From assembly GCA_013389075.1 (NCBI GenBank), contig JACAEB010000020.1, positions 1 to 37,803 of the forward strand: a stretch of 37,803 bases of DNA, in the 5' to 3' direction. Below the pieces are notes generated by a model. It was not told the DNA's origin, did not search any database, and worked only from the letters and a program-made list of their open reading frames with translations. The position numbers and the translations under genes are program-made. Positions within the stretch are counted from its first letter, which is position 1. Every line of letters starts with the position of its first letter. The stretch comes from Alphaproteobacteria bacterium (lineage in GTDB: Bacteria; Pseudomonadota; Alphaproteobacteria; JACAEB01). Of this stretch, positions 8,390 to 16,890 are shown piece by piece.

Positions 8390-9196
8390 GTGACAAGGGT
8401 GCTGGGAGTGATTTCTGCGCTGGCGCTTTTCGGCCTGTGTGCCGGCGCCGTCGTGCTGGCCTTCGCCGGATTTCTCTATCAGGCCGGCGTCATTGACCTG
8501 CAGACCGCGTTTGGCCGCTGGCGGCCATCGCTCGACAATCCGGTCAGCTTCTTCCTGCCGCCAGTGCGACATGGCTTCCTCGCGACCGGCGCCTACGTCG
8601 TCTTTCTGTCCGCAGCGGTCTCGTTCGTCATGCTTGTGCTGGGGCTTGTGCTGCCACCGCACAGGATCATGCGCCTGTCGGCTGTGACCGTGATCCTGAG
8701 CGGCCTCGTGCTCTGGACTCCCTACCAGCAATCCACGAACGCCGCATCCGTGCCGCCGATCCACGACATTACAACCGACACGGAAGATCCGCCCCGTTTC
8801 GTCGACGTTGTCCCGCTTCGGGAAGCGGACAACGCCCGCAATCCTCCCGACTATGCCGGAGCGCGGGTGGCGGAGGCCCAGAAGCGCGGCTATCCCGGTC
8901 TTGGCCCTCTGCAGGTGCAGGCGATGCCCGACGCGGTCTTCCCCGAGGCGCTCGCGGCCGCCAAGGAGATGGGATGGACGATCGTTGCCTCCGTCCGGGA
9001 GGAGGGACGTATCGAGGCCACCGACAGGACCTTCTGGTTCGGGTTCCGCGATGACGTCGTGATCCGGCTGCGGGCGGAGGACGGTGGGACCCGGATCGAC
9101 GTGCGCTCGAAATCGCGCGTCGGCGGAAGCGACATCGGCGCGAATGCCCGCCGCATCACCACCTATCTCGATCGCCTCGCAGCGCGTCTTTCCTGA
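8390..9196 (+). CDS. DUF1499 membrane protein
   Basis: Predicted inner-membrane protein of 268 residues. Three hydrophobic segments occupy about residues 5-29, 62-86 and 92-108; from about residue 120 comes the DUF1499 domain, recognisable by PPIHDITTDTEDPPRFVDV, the later RGYPGLGPLQV and the closing GSDIGANARRITTYLDRL. This domain occurs in bacterial and plastid proteins of unknown role. The start is GTG 8390, supported by GGGAGG about eight bases upstream. It is divergent from the DUF3604 gene across 260 bases, in which I see no gene or clear operator, and convergent with the alpha/beta hydrolase at 9260, with a GC-rich hairpin in between. Confidence 0.85.
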   Translation: MTRVLGVISALALFGLCAGAVVLAFAGFLYQAGVIDLQTAFGRWRPSLDNPVSFFLPPVRHGFLATGAYVVFLSAAVSFVMLVLGLVLPPHRIMRLSAVTVILSGLVLWTPYQQSTNAASVPPIHDITTDTEDPPRFVDVVPLREADNARNPPDYAGARVAEAQKRGYPGLGPLQVQAMPDAVFPEALAAAKEMGWTIVASVREEGRIEATDRTFWFGFRDDVVIRLRAEDGGTRIDVRSKSRVGGSDIGANARRITTYLDRLAARLS

Positions 9197-9198
9197 GG

Positions 9199-9221
9199 GG
9201 GGCGGGGACTTGACCCGCCCC
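9199..9221. terminator. GC hairpin between convergent genes
   Basis: Eight-base arms GGGGCGGG (9199-9206) and CCCGCCCC (9214-9221) with a seven-base loop lie just after the stop of the DUF1499 gene and before the convergent hydrolase. No U-run follows, so it is a weak terminator candidate. Confidence 0.35.
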
Positions 9222-9259
9222 GCCCGAAGGATCCCCGGATTCAGATTGCTTTCATGACC

Positions 9260-10201
9260 TCAGGTCATCTGCATGAAGAGATCGATCATTCCGACGATCG
9301 CTTCGTGAGCATCCTCCGGCACGAAATGGGCTGACTGCGGAAGTTCCACGACGGGCGCACCCGGAAACTGGTGCTTGAAGATCCGTATCGTGACCTGGGG
9401 CATGACCGCGAGATCCTTCATGCCGCAGACCATGAATTTCGGCTTGGCACGGAGCTTTTCGATGACCTCAGGGCTCGGCTGCTCAACATAGGGCACGCCC
9501 TTCCCCTCGATGAGCGGAATGTAGACCTGCCGCGCCTGCTCCTCGACGGCGGCCCGATGCTCCTTCTCCTTGAACGGCGCCGTGTACGCTTTGTCCATGA
9601 GCGGTGTCCATGGTGTCTTCGCGAGCAAGGGCAATTTGACGAAGAGACCCCCGAGCGTTGTGTCCATGTTGTCATACATGGTCTGGAAGACACCCTGCGC
9701 GTGCTTCTCGGCAATCCACATCAGATAGGGGGCGGCGTTCTCCGGACCCGCGAGGAGGCTGTTCTCGAACTCGAGATCGATCCCGAGCATCACCGTGTTC
9801 TGAATGACAAGGCGCTTGATCCGGTCCGGATGACGGAAGGCGAAGCCCGCGCCGATCGGGCCCCCGATGTCATGGAGCACGAGCGTGATATCCTTGAGAT
9901 CGAGGTCGAGGATGAACTTGTCGAAATTCCGGCTGTGCCCGTCGAATGTGTAATCCCGGCCGCGCGGAGAGTCGCTCTTGCCATAGCCCATATGGTCCGG
10001 GGCAATCACCCGGTATTTCCTGGAAAGCGGGGGAATGTAGTTCCGATACAGGTATGACCATGTCGGAAAGCCATGGACCAGGAAGATCGGCTCCCCTTCC
10101 CCCTCATCCACATAGTGCATCCGGAAGCCCGGGGCATTCGTGAAGTTTGCCTTGAAGGGGTAGGTTCCATCGAACGTCTCGGTGGCGGGAACATTGCCCA
10201 T
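9260..10201 (-). CDS. Alpha/beta hydrolase, dehalogenase/epoxide-hydrolase type
   Basis: Predicted soluble hydrolase of 313 residues without a signal peptide. The oxyanion-hole region is LVHGFPTWSYLYRN (His43), the nucleophile elbow is LVLHDIGGPIGAG (Asp111), the acid is probably Asp263 in GMKDLAV, and the catalytic His is His292 in SAHFVPEDAHE. An Asp nucleophile places it with haloalkane dehalogenases and epoxide hydrolases. The residue after Asp is Ile, whereas true haloalkane dehalogenases usually have a halide-binding Trp there, so dehalogenase activity is doubtful and the label is left general. The start has a strong TGAGGAGA ribosome site. It lies 56 bases after the sulfatase gene in the same direction and is probably the last gene of the TonB-receptor/sulfatase operon. 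Confidence 0.82.
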   Translation of the reverse strand: MGNVPATETFDGTYPFKANFTNAPGFRMHYVDEGEGEPIFLVHGFPTWSYLYRNYIPPLSRKYRVIAPDHMGYGKSDSPRGRDYTFDGHSRNFDKFILDLDLKDITLVLHDIGGPIGAGFAFRHPDRIKRLVIQNTVMLGIDLEFENSLLAGPENAAPYLMWIAEKHAQGVFQTMYDNMDTTLGGLFVKLPLLAKTPWTPLMDKAYTAPFKEKEHRAAVEEQARQVYIPLIEGKGVPYVEQPSPEVIEKLRAKPKFMVCGMKDLAVMPQVTIRIFKHQFPGAPVVELPQSAHFVPEDAHEAIVGMIDLFMQMT

Positions 10202-10257
10202 AAGAATCTCTCCTCAGGCTCAAGAGTTGCAGAGAAGTGCGTCTGGTTCCGGCGCTC

Positions 10258-11877
10258 TCAGCTGGGCCAGTAGACGAAGTCGAGCTCGTCCAGATCCTCA
10301 GTCGACGGATCGGGCGGAGGTGGATCGGCCCGCGAGGGGATCTCGAAAAGCGTCATGTTCTCGGGCGGACCGACGTCTTCGTCGAATGTGGCGAGGGCCT
10401 CCGTGAGGCGAGCAACCGTTTGAGGCTCATCGGCAGCAATATTGACCTTCTCCGTCGGGTCCTCCTGGAGGTCGTACAGCCAGACCCGCTCCGGGCGATT
10501 CGCGGTCATCAGCTTGTACCGCCCGTCGAAGATGGCGAACACATCGCCCGCACGCCAGATCATGGGGACGGCTGCGGACGGTTTCGTGCCACCGGCGAGC
10601 GGTGAGAAAATGTCCGTCCCGTCGAGCGGAGCCGCAGGCTCGGCCACTGCGTCGGCAAGGGCCCCAAGTGCCGGAAAGAGGTCGAGATGGCGTACCGGCG
10701 TCTTCACGACAAGGCCCGCCTCGAATCCTGCCGGCCAGCGGACGAAGAGGGGCACACGGATGCCCCCTTCCCAGAAGGATCCCTTGAAGCCACGAAAGGG
10801 AAGATTATGCGTGTAAAGACGGGTGTACTCGGCACCGCCATGGTCGGAAGTGAAGATCACCAGCGTGTCCTCTGTGAGGCCTTCCTCCTCGAGCGCGTCG
10901 AGAATACGCCCGATCGCACGGTCGAGAGACACGACCATCGCCGCATAGACGCGCTCTTCGTGATCCTGGATCCAGGACAGTTCGTCATAAATTGCCCGAG
11001 GCGCCTGCAGCGGATTGTGCGGCGCGTTGAAGGCGACATAGGCGAAGAAGGGCGCGCCGGCATTCCGCCTGATGAACGAGACCGCTTCGTCCGCCCAGAG
11101 ATCTGTCTGGTACTGCCGGCTATCCATGGGCTCGCCATTGCGGAGCGCATCATATCGGAAGATCTGCCACAGGTTCTCGTCGATCGGCAGCTTCGCATTG
11201 ACGATGTCCGGGTCCTCCGGGAGCGCATAGAGCGACGCGCCGCCGAGAAAGCCGACCCACTCGTCAAACCCCTGGGCGCCAGGCTGCATGTCCGGCGCCA
11301 TGCCCAGGTGCCACTTGCCGAACATGGCGGTGCGATAGCCCGAGGACTTCAGGAGTTCGGCGAGGGTAACCTCCTCCGGCGGGACCCCCACCGCCTGCGG
11401 AGGATCCTGGCCCTCCGCCCGTTCCGGAAAATACAGTCCCGGAATCCCGTCATAGACCGTTCCGGACAGCGTCTTCGCAAAAGCCGCGGACCCGGGATTG
11501 AACTCGAAGCCATAGCGCTGCGGCATTCGGCCCGTCATCAGGGACGCCCGGCTCGGTGCACAGGTCGCGTGCCCGGAATAGGCCTGGTCGAAGCGAACGC
11601 CCTCCAGCGCGATCCTGTTGATATTGGGTGTCGCCACGGGGGCCGGCCGATCTCCCGCCCGAAGCTCCGTGTTCAGAGAAAGATCGTTGATACCGAGGTC
11701 ATCGGCAACGATGAGGATGACGTTTGGCGGCCGCGCGGCGGAGGGCGCGGGCGCCACGTCCGACATGACCGGCGCCGCTGCGGCCGGGCTCTCCGATTTG
11801 GCGGTGTCGCTCTCTCCGCATGCGGCAAGCGCAAGCAGAATGGCCAGTGTCGGCGCAAATCGCTTCGGGGACCTCAT
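10258..11877 (-). CDS. Type I (formylglycine) sulfatase lipoprotein
   Basis: Predicted membrane-anchored periplasmic sulfatase of 539 residues that hydrolyses sulfate esters. N-terminal lipobox LAAC with Cys20, followed by a Pro/Ala-rich linker to about residue 50. Catalytic features: metal Asp pair in VADDLG (59-60), CAPSR at 106-110 whose Cys is expected to be converted to formylglycine, GKWHLG, FTSDHGG and FKGSFWEGG carrying the other metal and sulfate-binding residues. The ATG at 11877 is chosen since GAGGAG lies seven bases upstream and gives a proper lipoprotein leader; an ATG at 11907 overlapping the previous stop (ATGA) would spoil that leader. The C-terminus ends LDELDFVYWPS, nearly the same as the end of the neighbouring sulfatase. 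No maturase gene for the Cys is in the window. Confidence 0.93.
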   Translation of the reverse strand: MRSPKRFAPTLAILLALAACGESDTAKSESPAAAAPVMSDVAPAPSAARPPNVILIVADDLGINDLSLNTELRAGDRPAPVATPNINRIALEGVRFDQAYSGHATCAPSRASLMTGRMPQRYGFEFNPGSAAFAKTLSGTVYDGIPGLYFPERAEGQDPPQAVGVPPEEVTLAELLKSSGYRTAMFGKWHLGMAPDMQPGAQGFDEWVGFLGGASLYALPEDPDIVNAKLPIDENLWQIFRYDALRNGEPMDSRQYQTDLWADEAVSFIRRNAGAPFFAYVAFNAPHNPLQAPRAIYDELSWIQDHEERVYAAMVVSLDRAIGRILDALEEEGLTEDTLVIFTSDHGGAEYTRLYTHNLPFRGFKGSFWEGGIRVPLFVRWPAGFEAGLVVKTPVRHLDLFPALGALADAVAEPAAPLDGTDIFSPLAGGTKPSAAVPMIWRAGDVFAIFDGRYKLMTANRPERVWLYDLQEDPTEKVNIAADEPQTVARLTEALATFDEDVGPPENMTLFEIPSRADPPPPDPSTEDLDELDFVYWPS

Positions 11878-11903
11878 GAACCATTCTCCTCGCTTCCGGA
11901 CCT

Positions 11904-13493
11904 TCATCCCGGCCAGTACATGTAATCGAGTTCATCCAGTCGCTCGAAATCCCCCGGGACCGGCGGCTCGGCCCGTACCGGCATCTCGAACGCCGGAACG
12001 TTTCGAGGCGGCGGCATCGGGTCGAAGTGATCCCTTACGCGGTCAAGCAGTGACTCGACGATATCGGGCCGTGCTTTAGCCAGATTGTGGTCTTCCGCCG
12101 GACCCTCGCCGACGGAATAAAGCCAGACCCGGCCCGGCTCCGGACGCGGTGTGGCGATCAGCTTCCACTGCGGACCGAGATAGGCGACGGCCTCCCCTGC
12201 CCGCCAGAAAAGCTCCTCGTGGCCAAACCGGGGAAGAAGGCCGCCCTCTTCAGTCAGGAGTGCGCGCCCGTCGAGCGGCCCGGCTGTTGTCACGCTGGCA
12301 GGACCCATGAGCCGGTCGAAGGTGGGAAAGAGGTCAAGAAGGCTGACGGGTGTTTCGATCATTTGCCCGCGTGCAGCAATGGCACCATCCCAGCGGATGA
12401 AGAGCGGCACACGGATCCCGCCCTCCCAGAAGCTGGCTTTGAACCCGCGTAACGGCTGATTGTGCGTCCAGATCTCCGTGTAGTCTGCCCCGCCATTGTC
12501 CGAGGTGAAGACAATGACGGTGTTCTCCATCTGCCCGCTCTCACGCAGTGCATCCAGAACGCGCCCGATCGCCCGGTCGAGGGCTCTGATCATTGCATAG
12601 TAGACACGCGTCTCGTGATCCTCGACCCCGACGATTGCATCGTAGTCGGATTTTAGCGCCTGCAGCGGATTGTGCGGAGCCAGAAAGGCGAGATAAGCAA
12701 AGAACGGCCTGTCATCATCCTCGCTTCGGATGAACTCGATCGCTTCGTCCGCATACAGGTCCGTACGCAGCCGATCGGCCTCGACGGGGACGCCGTTTCT
12801 GAGCGGTGGCGCGTTCGGAAACATCCAGAACTCTGCATCGATGGGCAGGGGAGCATTGACGGCGCGAGGATCGTCCTTCGGCAGATAAAACGGAAATCCG
12901 GCGAGGAATGCCGTCCAACGGTCGAAGCCCTGATTGCCGGGAAGGTATCGCTCCTCAACGCCAAGGTGCCATTTTCCGAACTGCCCAGTGCGATAGCCGT
13001 GCGCTCTGGCGAGTTCACCGAGCGTAACCTCCGATGTCGGAAGGCCTGCAGCCTCCTGGGAGGATCGGCCAAGCCGGTCTTCGAAGAAGAGTCCCGGGAT
13101 GCCGCTGTAGCTTCTCTTGCCGAGAACACTTGCGAAAGCATCCGAGCCCGGATTGAATTCGAGGCCGAACCGCTGAGGCTCACGGCCAGTCAACAGCCCG
13201 ACCCGGCTGGGCGCGCAAGTCGCATGTGCAGCATAGGCACGCGTAAAAATTAAGCCCTGCTCCCCGATCGAATCGATATGCGGCGTTGCGACAGGAGGCA
13301 GAGAAGTGCCGCGTTCCCCCCGAAGGGGATTGAGCGACAGGTCGTTCACACCAAGATCATCGGCGACTATAAGCAGAATGTTCGGAGGGCCTTCTCGGCC
13401 AAGGCCGGCCTGCCGCCCGCTTGCGTCCAGCAGACGACACCCCACCAAAGACAGAAGGGCCGTCAGCGCACACAGGACCCGCAGACTGTGCAT
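11904..13493 (-). CDS. Second type I sulfatase lipoprotein
   Basis: Paralogue of the next gene; 529 residues. Lipobox SLVGC puts the acylated Cys at 19. The metal Asp pair is at 45-46 (VADDLG), the formylglycine motif CAPSR at 93-97, then GKWHLG, FTSDNGG and FKASFWEGG. Compared with its neighbour, the FTSD-H/N-GG position differs (Asn here, His there), which may change metal or substrate fit. The C-terminal tail LDELDYMYWPG is shared. The gene starts five bases after the dioxygenase stop and its own stop region lies just before the next sulfatase, indicating one transcript. Its Shine-Dalgarno (CAGG directly before ATG) is poor, so translation may depend on coupling. The sulfated substrate cannot be read from the sequence; both aryl-sulfate and carbohydrate-sulfate enzymes have this motif. 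Confidence 0.92.
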   Translation of the reverse strand: MHSLRVLCALTALLSLVGCRLLDASGRQAGLGREGPPNILLIVADDLGVNDLSLNPLRGERGTSLPPVATPHIDSIGEQGLIFTRAYAAHATCAPSRVGLLTGREPQRFGLEFNPGSDAFASVLGKRSYSGIPGLFFEDRLGRSSQEAAGLPTSEVTLGELARAHGYRTGQFGKWHLGVEERYLPGNQGFDRWTAFLAGFPFYLPKDDPRAVNAPLPIDAEFWMFPNAPPLRNGVPVEADRLRTDLYADEAIEFIRSEDDDRPFFAYLAFLAPHNPLQALKSDYDAIVGVEDHETRVYYAMIRALDRAIGRVLDALRESGQMENTVIVFTSDNGGADYTEIWTHNQPLRGFKASFWEGGIRVPLFIRWDGAIAARGQMIETPVSLLDLFPTFDRLMGPASVTTAGPLDGRALLTEEGGLLPRFGHEELFWRAGEAVAYLGPQWKLIATPRPEPGRVWLYSVGEGPAEDHNLAKARPDIVESLLDRVRDHFDPMPPPRNVPAFEMPVRAEPPVPGDFERLDELDYMYWPG

Positions 13494-13498
13494 CCTGA

Positions 13499-14503
13499 TC
13501 AGTGTCCAGACCGTCCGCGGGGCCTCAGGACGCCCGTCAACCGCGTCGGGCGCACCTGATCCAGCGGGGCCGGATTGCCCGGAATCTGGCTTCCGCCCAG
13601 GAAGAACCAGGGCCGGTACCCAAGCTGGGCGCGGATCTCCGGGTCGAGCGACATCATCGTCTCGTCATCGATCGAGAGAAACGGATTCTCGAACTGGCGC
13701 AGATAGCCGCGGCCATAATAGGCGAAGACGCCGGTACGGGTCCGATCGCTTGAGCGATTGCGCCCCGTCCCGTGCAGGAGGCGCCCGTCGAAGACCATGC
13801 AGGTCCGCGCCGGCGCAACGGCTCCGACCGTCTGCGGCGGGTTTTCAAGCCCCGTCCCGGCGTGGAGGCCCACGCCCTCGTGCAGCTGTGCGACGCTTGC
13901 CGGATCCCAGCGGTGGCTGCCGGGAACGATCCGTGTAGCGCCATTATCTTCCGTGAAGTCCTCGAGCATCCAGACGGTGTTGACCACCATCGGAACCGGC
14001 GTCGGAAACCCGATATAGGACTGGTCGACGTGCAAGCCTTGCGAGAACGACCCCGGAAGGGTGCGGACAGAGCCAAGCGTCGACAGCAGGAAGCCCTCTC
14101 CCAAGGCATGGCTCAGGATCTGGTCCGCGATCGGATGAAGCAGAACGCTCTGGAAGATCTTGCCCTTCATGAGAAGATTTGTGAGGCGCGCGTCTCTCTG
14201 CTCCGTCTCAAGAGCGATTCCGGCTTCCCGCTCGCCCTCATACTGCTCGACAACGCGGTCAAGCAAAGCCGCACGCGTCGGCTCGTCGATCGCTTCTGCG
14301 ATGAGGCAGTAGCCGGCCCGGTCGAAATCCGCCTTCAGTTGATCGACGTCCCGTGTCGGCGCGGGAAGCGGCCCGTCGAATGCCGGTCCGGCCGCCTGCC
14401 CCGCCGTCACGGGTGCACCAATGAAGGGCTTGTTGGCTGCATGTTGGGAGATTCGTGTGAGATCAATTCCGGTCTGGCTCTTAGACACAAGCGCTTCAGA
14501 CAT
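13499..14503 (-). CDS. Phytanoyl-CoA dioxygenase (PhyH)-family Fe(II)/2OG oxygenase
   Basis: Predicted cytosolic non-haem iron oxygenase using 2-oxoglutarate and O2; 334 residues, usual for the family. The iron facial triad is visible: His158 and Asp160 in GLHVDQSYIGF and the distal His244 in GRLLHGTGRN, with an Arg-rich stretch (SSDRTRTG) about ten residues later that normally binds 2-oxoglutarate. VPGSHRWDP is also typical. A GGGAAGG ribosome site precedes ATG 14503. It is the second gene after the TonB receptor (87-base gap with a hairpin) and is followed at five bases by a sulfatase, so it is likely to oxidise the substrate that the sulfatases and receptor handle, perhaps by hydroxylation next to a heteroatom. 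That role is inference. Confidence 0.88.
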   Translation of the reverse strand: MSEALVSKSQTGIDLTRISQHAANKPFIGAPVTAGQAAGPAFDGPLPAPTRDVDQLKADFDRAGYCLIAEAIDEPTRAALLDRVVEQYEGEREAGIALETEQRDARLTNLLMKGKIFQSVLLHPIADQILSHALGEGFLLSTLGSVRTLPGSFSQGLHVDQSYIGFPTPVPMVVNTVWMLEDFTEDNGATRIVPGSHRWDPASVAQLHEGVGLHAGTGLENPPQTVGAVAPARTCMVFDGRLLHGTGRNRSSDRTRTGVFAYYGRGYLRQFENPFLSIDDETMMSLDPEIRAQLGYRPWFFLGGSQIPGNPAPLDQVRPTRLTGVLRPRGRSGH

Positions 14504-14545
14504 TTCGGCACCTTCCCAAATTCTGCAAAGCCAAAGACGGGTCCG

Positions 14546-14572
14546 CCGGCCCCGGCTCGCTGCCGAGGCCGG
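14546..14572 (-). terminator. Intra-operon hairpin after TonB receptor
   Basis: In the 87-base gap between the receptor and dioxygenase genes, CCGGCC (14546-14551) pairs with GGCCGG (14567-14572) and CGGC (14553-14556) with GCCG (14562-14565), one C-A mismatch between them, loop of five. No strong U-run follows on the minus strand. It may be a partial terminator or mRNA-stabilising hairpin that sets receptor expression apart from the enzymes. Confidence 0.35.
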
Positions 14573-14590
14573 ATCTTCCGGTGTTCCAGG

Positions 14591-16726
14591 TCAGAACTTC
14601 ACGCCCAGCCGCACCGACCACGTCCGCGGAAGATTGATCTTTTCCGTGTTGCCAAGTGGAGCGGCGACCTTCTGTATGCTGAATTCGCTGTCGAAGGCGT
14701 TCTGCACCCGGGCCGTGAGGGACCAGCGCTCGTTCCGCACCCCGAGCGCGAAGTCGTGCAGGAGCGCGTCATCCATTTCGAGGACGGAGTTCGGTCCCAG
14801 GAGAGAGTTCCCCGCCTCGTCGATCCAGCCGCCCCAGGCCCCGGTGAACCCGTGCTGTGCGAACGCTTCGACCGAATTGGCGATCGGCTGGGTAAAGGTC
14901 GAGGTAAGGGCCAGCTGCCAGTCGCGAAGGTAGGGAATGGCGAAGCCTTCGAGCGGTCCGCTCTCGAATTCGCCGTCGGCCCAGCTCGCCGCCAGATTGA
15001 AAAGGAGGCGCCCGCCGGTCGGCTCGAACGGAACCCGCGCCGCTGCCTCCAGCTCCACGCCATCCACCTGAGACTTGCCGGCGTTGATCACGTAGTTGAG
15101 GAATCCAACGCTCGAGAACGTGGTCTGATTGATAATGAGATCGCTCGCGATGGCGCGGAAGACGGCCGCGTTGACATCGAGCGCGCCATCCAGAAGCTGC
15201 GACTTGACGCCCAGCTCGTAGGACTTGGTGTCCTCGGAATCATAGGCGAGGGAGTAGACGGGATCGGTGGGCAGAAGCGTCGGTGCCGGACGATTGTTGA
15301 ATCCGCCCGGTCTGTAGCCCGTCGCGTATCGCGCATAGACATTGAACATGTCACTGGGGCTGTAGCTCAGCGTGACCACCGGCGAAATGTTCTCATAGTC
15401 GTCGCTGGCGCTCGTGGTGAAGCTGGACGGAAGACCTGTGAAATCGATGTCGATTTCCTTCTTGTCGCGCGTGTAGCGAAGCTCCCCGGTGAGATTGAGG
15501 CTTGACGTAATGTCGTAGCCCACAAGGCCGAAGGCGGCGTAGGACCAGTCGTCGGACGTCGTGGCCGACCGGAAGTTCTGGGCCGCCATGGCGAAGCCGC
15601 TGCGATCGACCACATTGTCGACCTCGAGCCTGAGAATTTCTGCACCAACCACCGAGGAGAGGGGGCCGCCAGGATTGGAAACGAGGCGGACTTCCTGGCC
15701 CCAGCGGGTCACTTCGTCCGTCTGGCCACGGACCTGACCGGGGTCGAACATGCTGGTGCGCGTGTAGGCATCGTTATCGTCGACCTGTTCCGCGTCACGG
15801 CTCTTGTAGATGCTTACGCCGGAGAGCGTGGCAAAGCCGAGATCCCAGTTCAGTTCAAGGATTCCGTTATATTCGCTGCGCTCGAAGCGGCTCTCCGTGT
15901 TCAGAGCGTTCCGGAAGGGATCGGGGCCAAGCGTCGACACGAAGGTGAGCGGGACGAGGCTCGGCGTTTCCTCATCGAAGTAATCGATGGTCAGATTGGC
16001 GTCGAAGCCATCACCCTCATAGCGCAGGCCGAGCCGTCCGCCCGTCGCCCGCTCATCGTCGAGCGTCGATCCATCGAGCGTGTTCGTCGCAAATCCGTCC
16101 TGCTGATCGATATGCAGCGCGCTGAGCCGGGCCGACCAGCGATCCGACAGGGGCCCCGTGATGTAGCCGTTGACCTCGTAGCGGTCGTTCTCTCCGTAGG
16201 CGACTTCTGCACCGGCACCAAAGGCGTCCTTCGGCCGGGCGGAAACGACATTGATCGCACCACCAACGGCATTCCGTCCGAAGGTCGCGCCCTGAGGGCC
16301 CCGATACACCTCGATGCGCTCGACATCGAACATGTCGAGGCGCGTGAAGCTGTAGCCCCCGAGATTGCCGCCCGCCGTGAACGCGCCATTCCGATAGATG
16401 CCGGTCGCCGCCTCGGCGTTGATCTGCAGGCCCACACCCTGCCCGCGGATGGAGATCTGATCGGCAAAGGGCGCGCCAACCGCCTTCCAGTTCACGTTGG
16501 GCACGAGGCGAACGACGTCATCGATGGTGGTGATGCCATCGCGGGCCAGACGCTCGGAAGAGAGAGCGGTAACCGCGGTCGGAACCTTCACAAGCGATTC
16601 TTCGCGCTTACGGGCAAAGACCACCAGCTCGTCCACCCCCTGCGCTTCAGCGAGGGAGGGGACGGACAGGAACGCGAGGACCGATCCTGCGCTCAGCAGC
16701 TGTGCCGGCCTGGATAGGCGTTTCAT
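14591..16726 (-). CDS. TonB-dependent outer-membrane receptor
   Basis: Predicted TonB-gated outer-membrane barrel of 711 residues. A signal peptide (residues 1-29, cut after AEA) is followed by a plug domain with VPTAVTALSSERL, ISIRGQG and the strongly conserved VERIEVYRGPQGATFGRNAVGGAINVV; the rest alternates aromatic and small residues as in a 22-strand barrel and ends in the terminal Phe (RLGVKF) needed for insertion. Of the catabolic type common in sphingomonads and Caulobacterales rather than a recognisable siderophore receptor. GGGGAG lies seven bases before the ATG. It is the first gene of the sulfatase operon and is divergent from gntR, with the shared operator between them, suggesting that it imports the sulfated substrate. 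Confidence 0.95.
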   Translation of the reverse strand: MKRLSRPAQLLSAGSVLAFLSVPSLAEAQGVDELVVFARKREESLVKVPTAVTALSSERLARDGITTIDDVVRLVPNVNWKAVGAPFADQISIRGQGVGLQINAEAATGIYRNGAFTAGGNLGGYSFTRLDMFDVERIEVYRGPQGATFGRNAVGGAINVVSARPKDAFGAGAEVAYGENDRYEVNGYITGPLSDRWSARLSALHIDQQDGFATNTLDGSTLDDERATGGRLGLRYEGDGFDANLTIDYFDEETPSLVPLTFVSTLGPDPFRNALNTESRFERSEYNGILELNWDLGFATLSGVSIYKSRDAEQVDDNDAYTRTSMFDPGQVRGQTDEVTRWGQEVRLVSNPGGPLSSVVGAEILRLEVDNVVDRSGFAMAAQNFRSATTSDDWSYAAFGLVGYDITSSLNLTGELRYTRDKKEIDIDFTGLPSSFTTSASDDYENISPVVTLSYSPSDMFNVYARYATGYRPGGFNNRPAPTLLPTDPVYSLAYDSEDTKSYELGVKSQLLDGALDVNAAVFRAIASDLIINQTTFSSVGFLNYVINAGKSQVDGVELEAAARVPFEPTGGRLLFNLAASWADGEFESGPLEGFAIPYLRDWQLALTSTFTQPIANSVEAFAQHGFTGAWGGWIDEAGNSLLGPNSVLEMDDALLHDFALGVRNERWSLTARVQNAFDSEFSIQKVAAPLGNTEKINLPRTWSVRLGVKF

Positions 16727-16775
16727 TGGACACTCCCCTCAATTGACGTTTCGGCCGTTGAACACCGGCCCCTTC

Positions 16776-16805
16776 AGTGTCGACATATTTGATTCAAAGT
16801 CAACA
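16776..16805 (-). promoter_or_regulatory. Promoter and bipartite operator before TonB receptor
   Basis: TGTCGACA (16778-16785), 13 bases, then GTCAACA (16799-16805). On the minus strand TTGACT (16803-16798) is a -35 candidate and GACACT (16781-16776) a weak -10 at a 16-base spacer, so the site covers the promoter. The spacer holds its own dyad TTTGA-T-TCAAA. An almost identical arrangement lies at 22018-22048 before the fusion-gene operon. GT-N2-AC-type half sites fit FadR-subfamily GntR regulators, and gntR starts 85 bases away. Confidence 0.6.
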
Positions 16806-16890
16806 TTGATCGAGGCCTTGACCTGGATCACCGCTGCCGATCACATCGCCCGCACGTGCGGCCCGGCCGCCCCCGAATCCGGAAAGGACC

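Noticed and set aside
9254-9268. Palindrome ATGACCT-C-AGGTCAT as an operator
   Set aside because: It lies over the stop codon of the alpha/beta hydrolase, far from any promoter; most likely coding coincidence or part of a weak terminator.
13772-15505. Open frame of 577 codons on the plus strand
   Set aside because: It crosses the ends of the PhyH and TonB receptor genes in antisense and shows no fold or leader.
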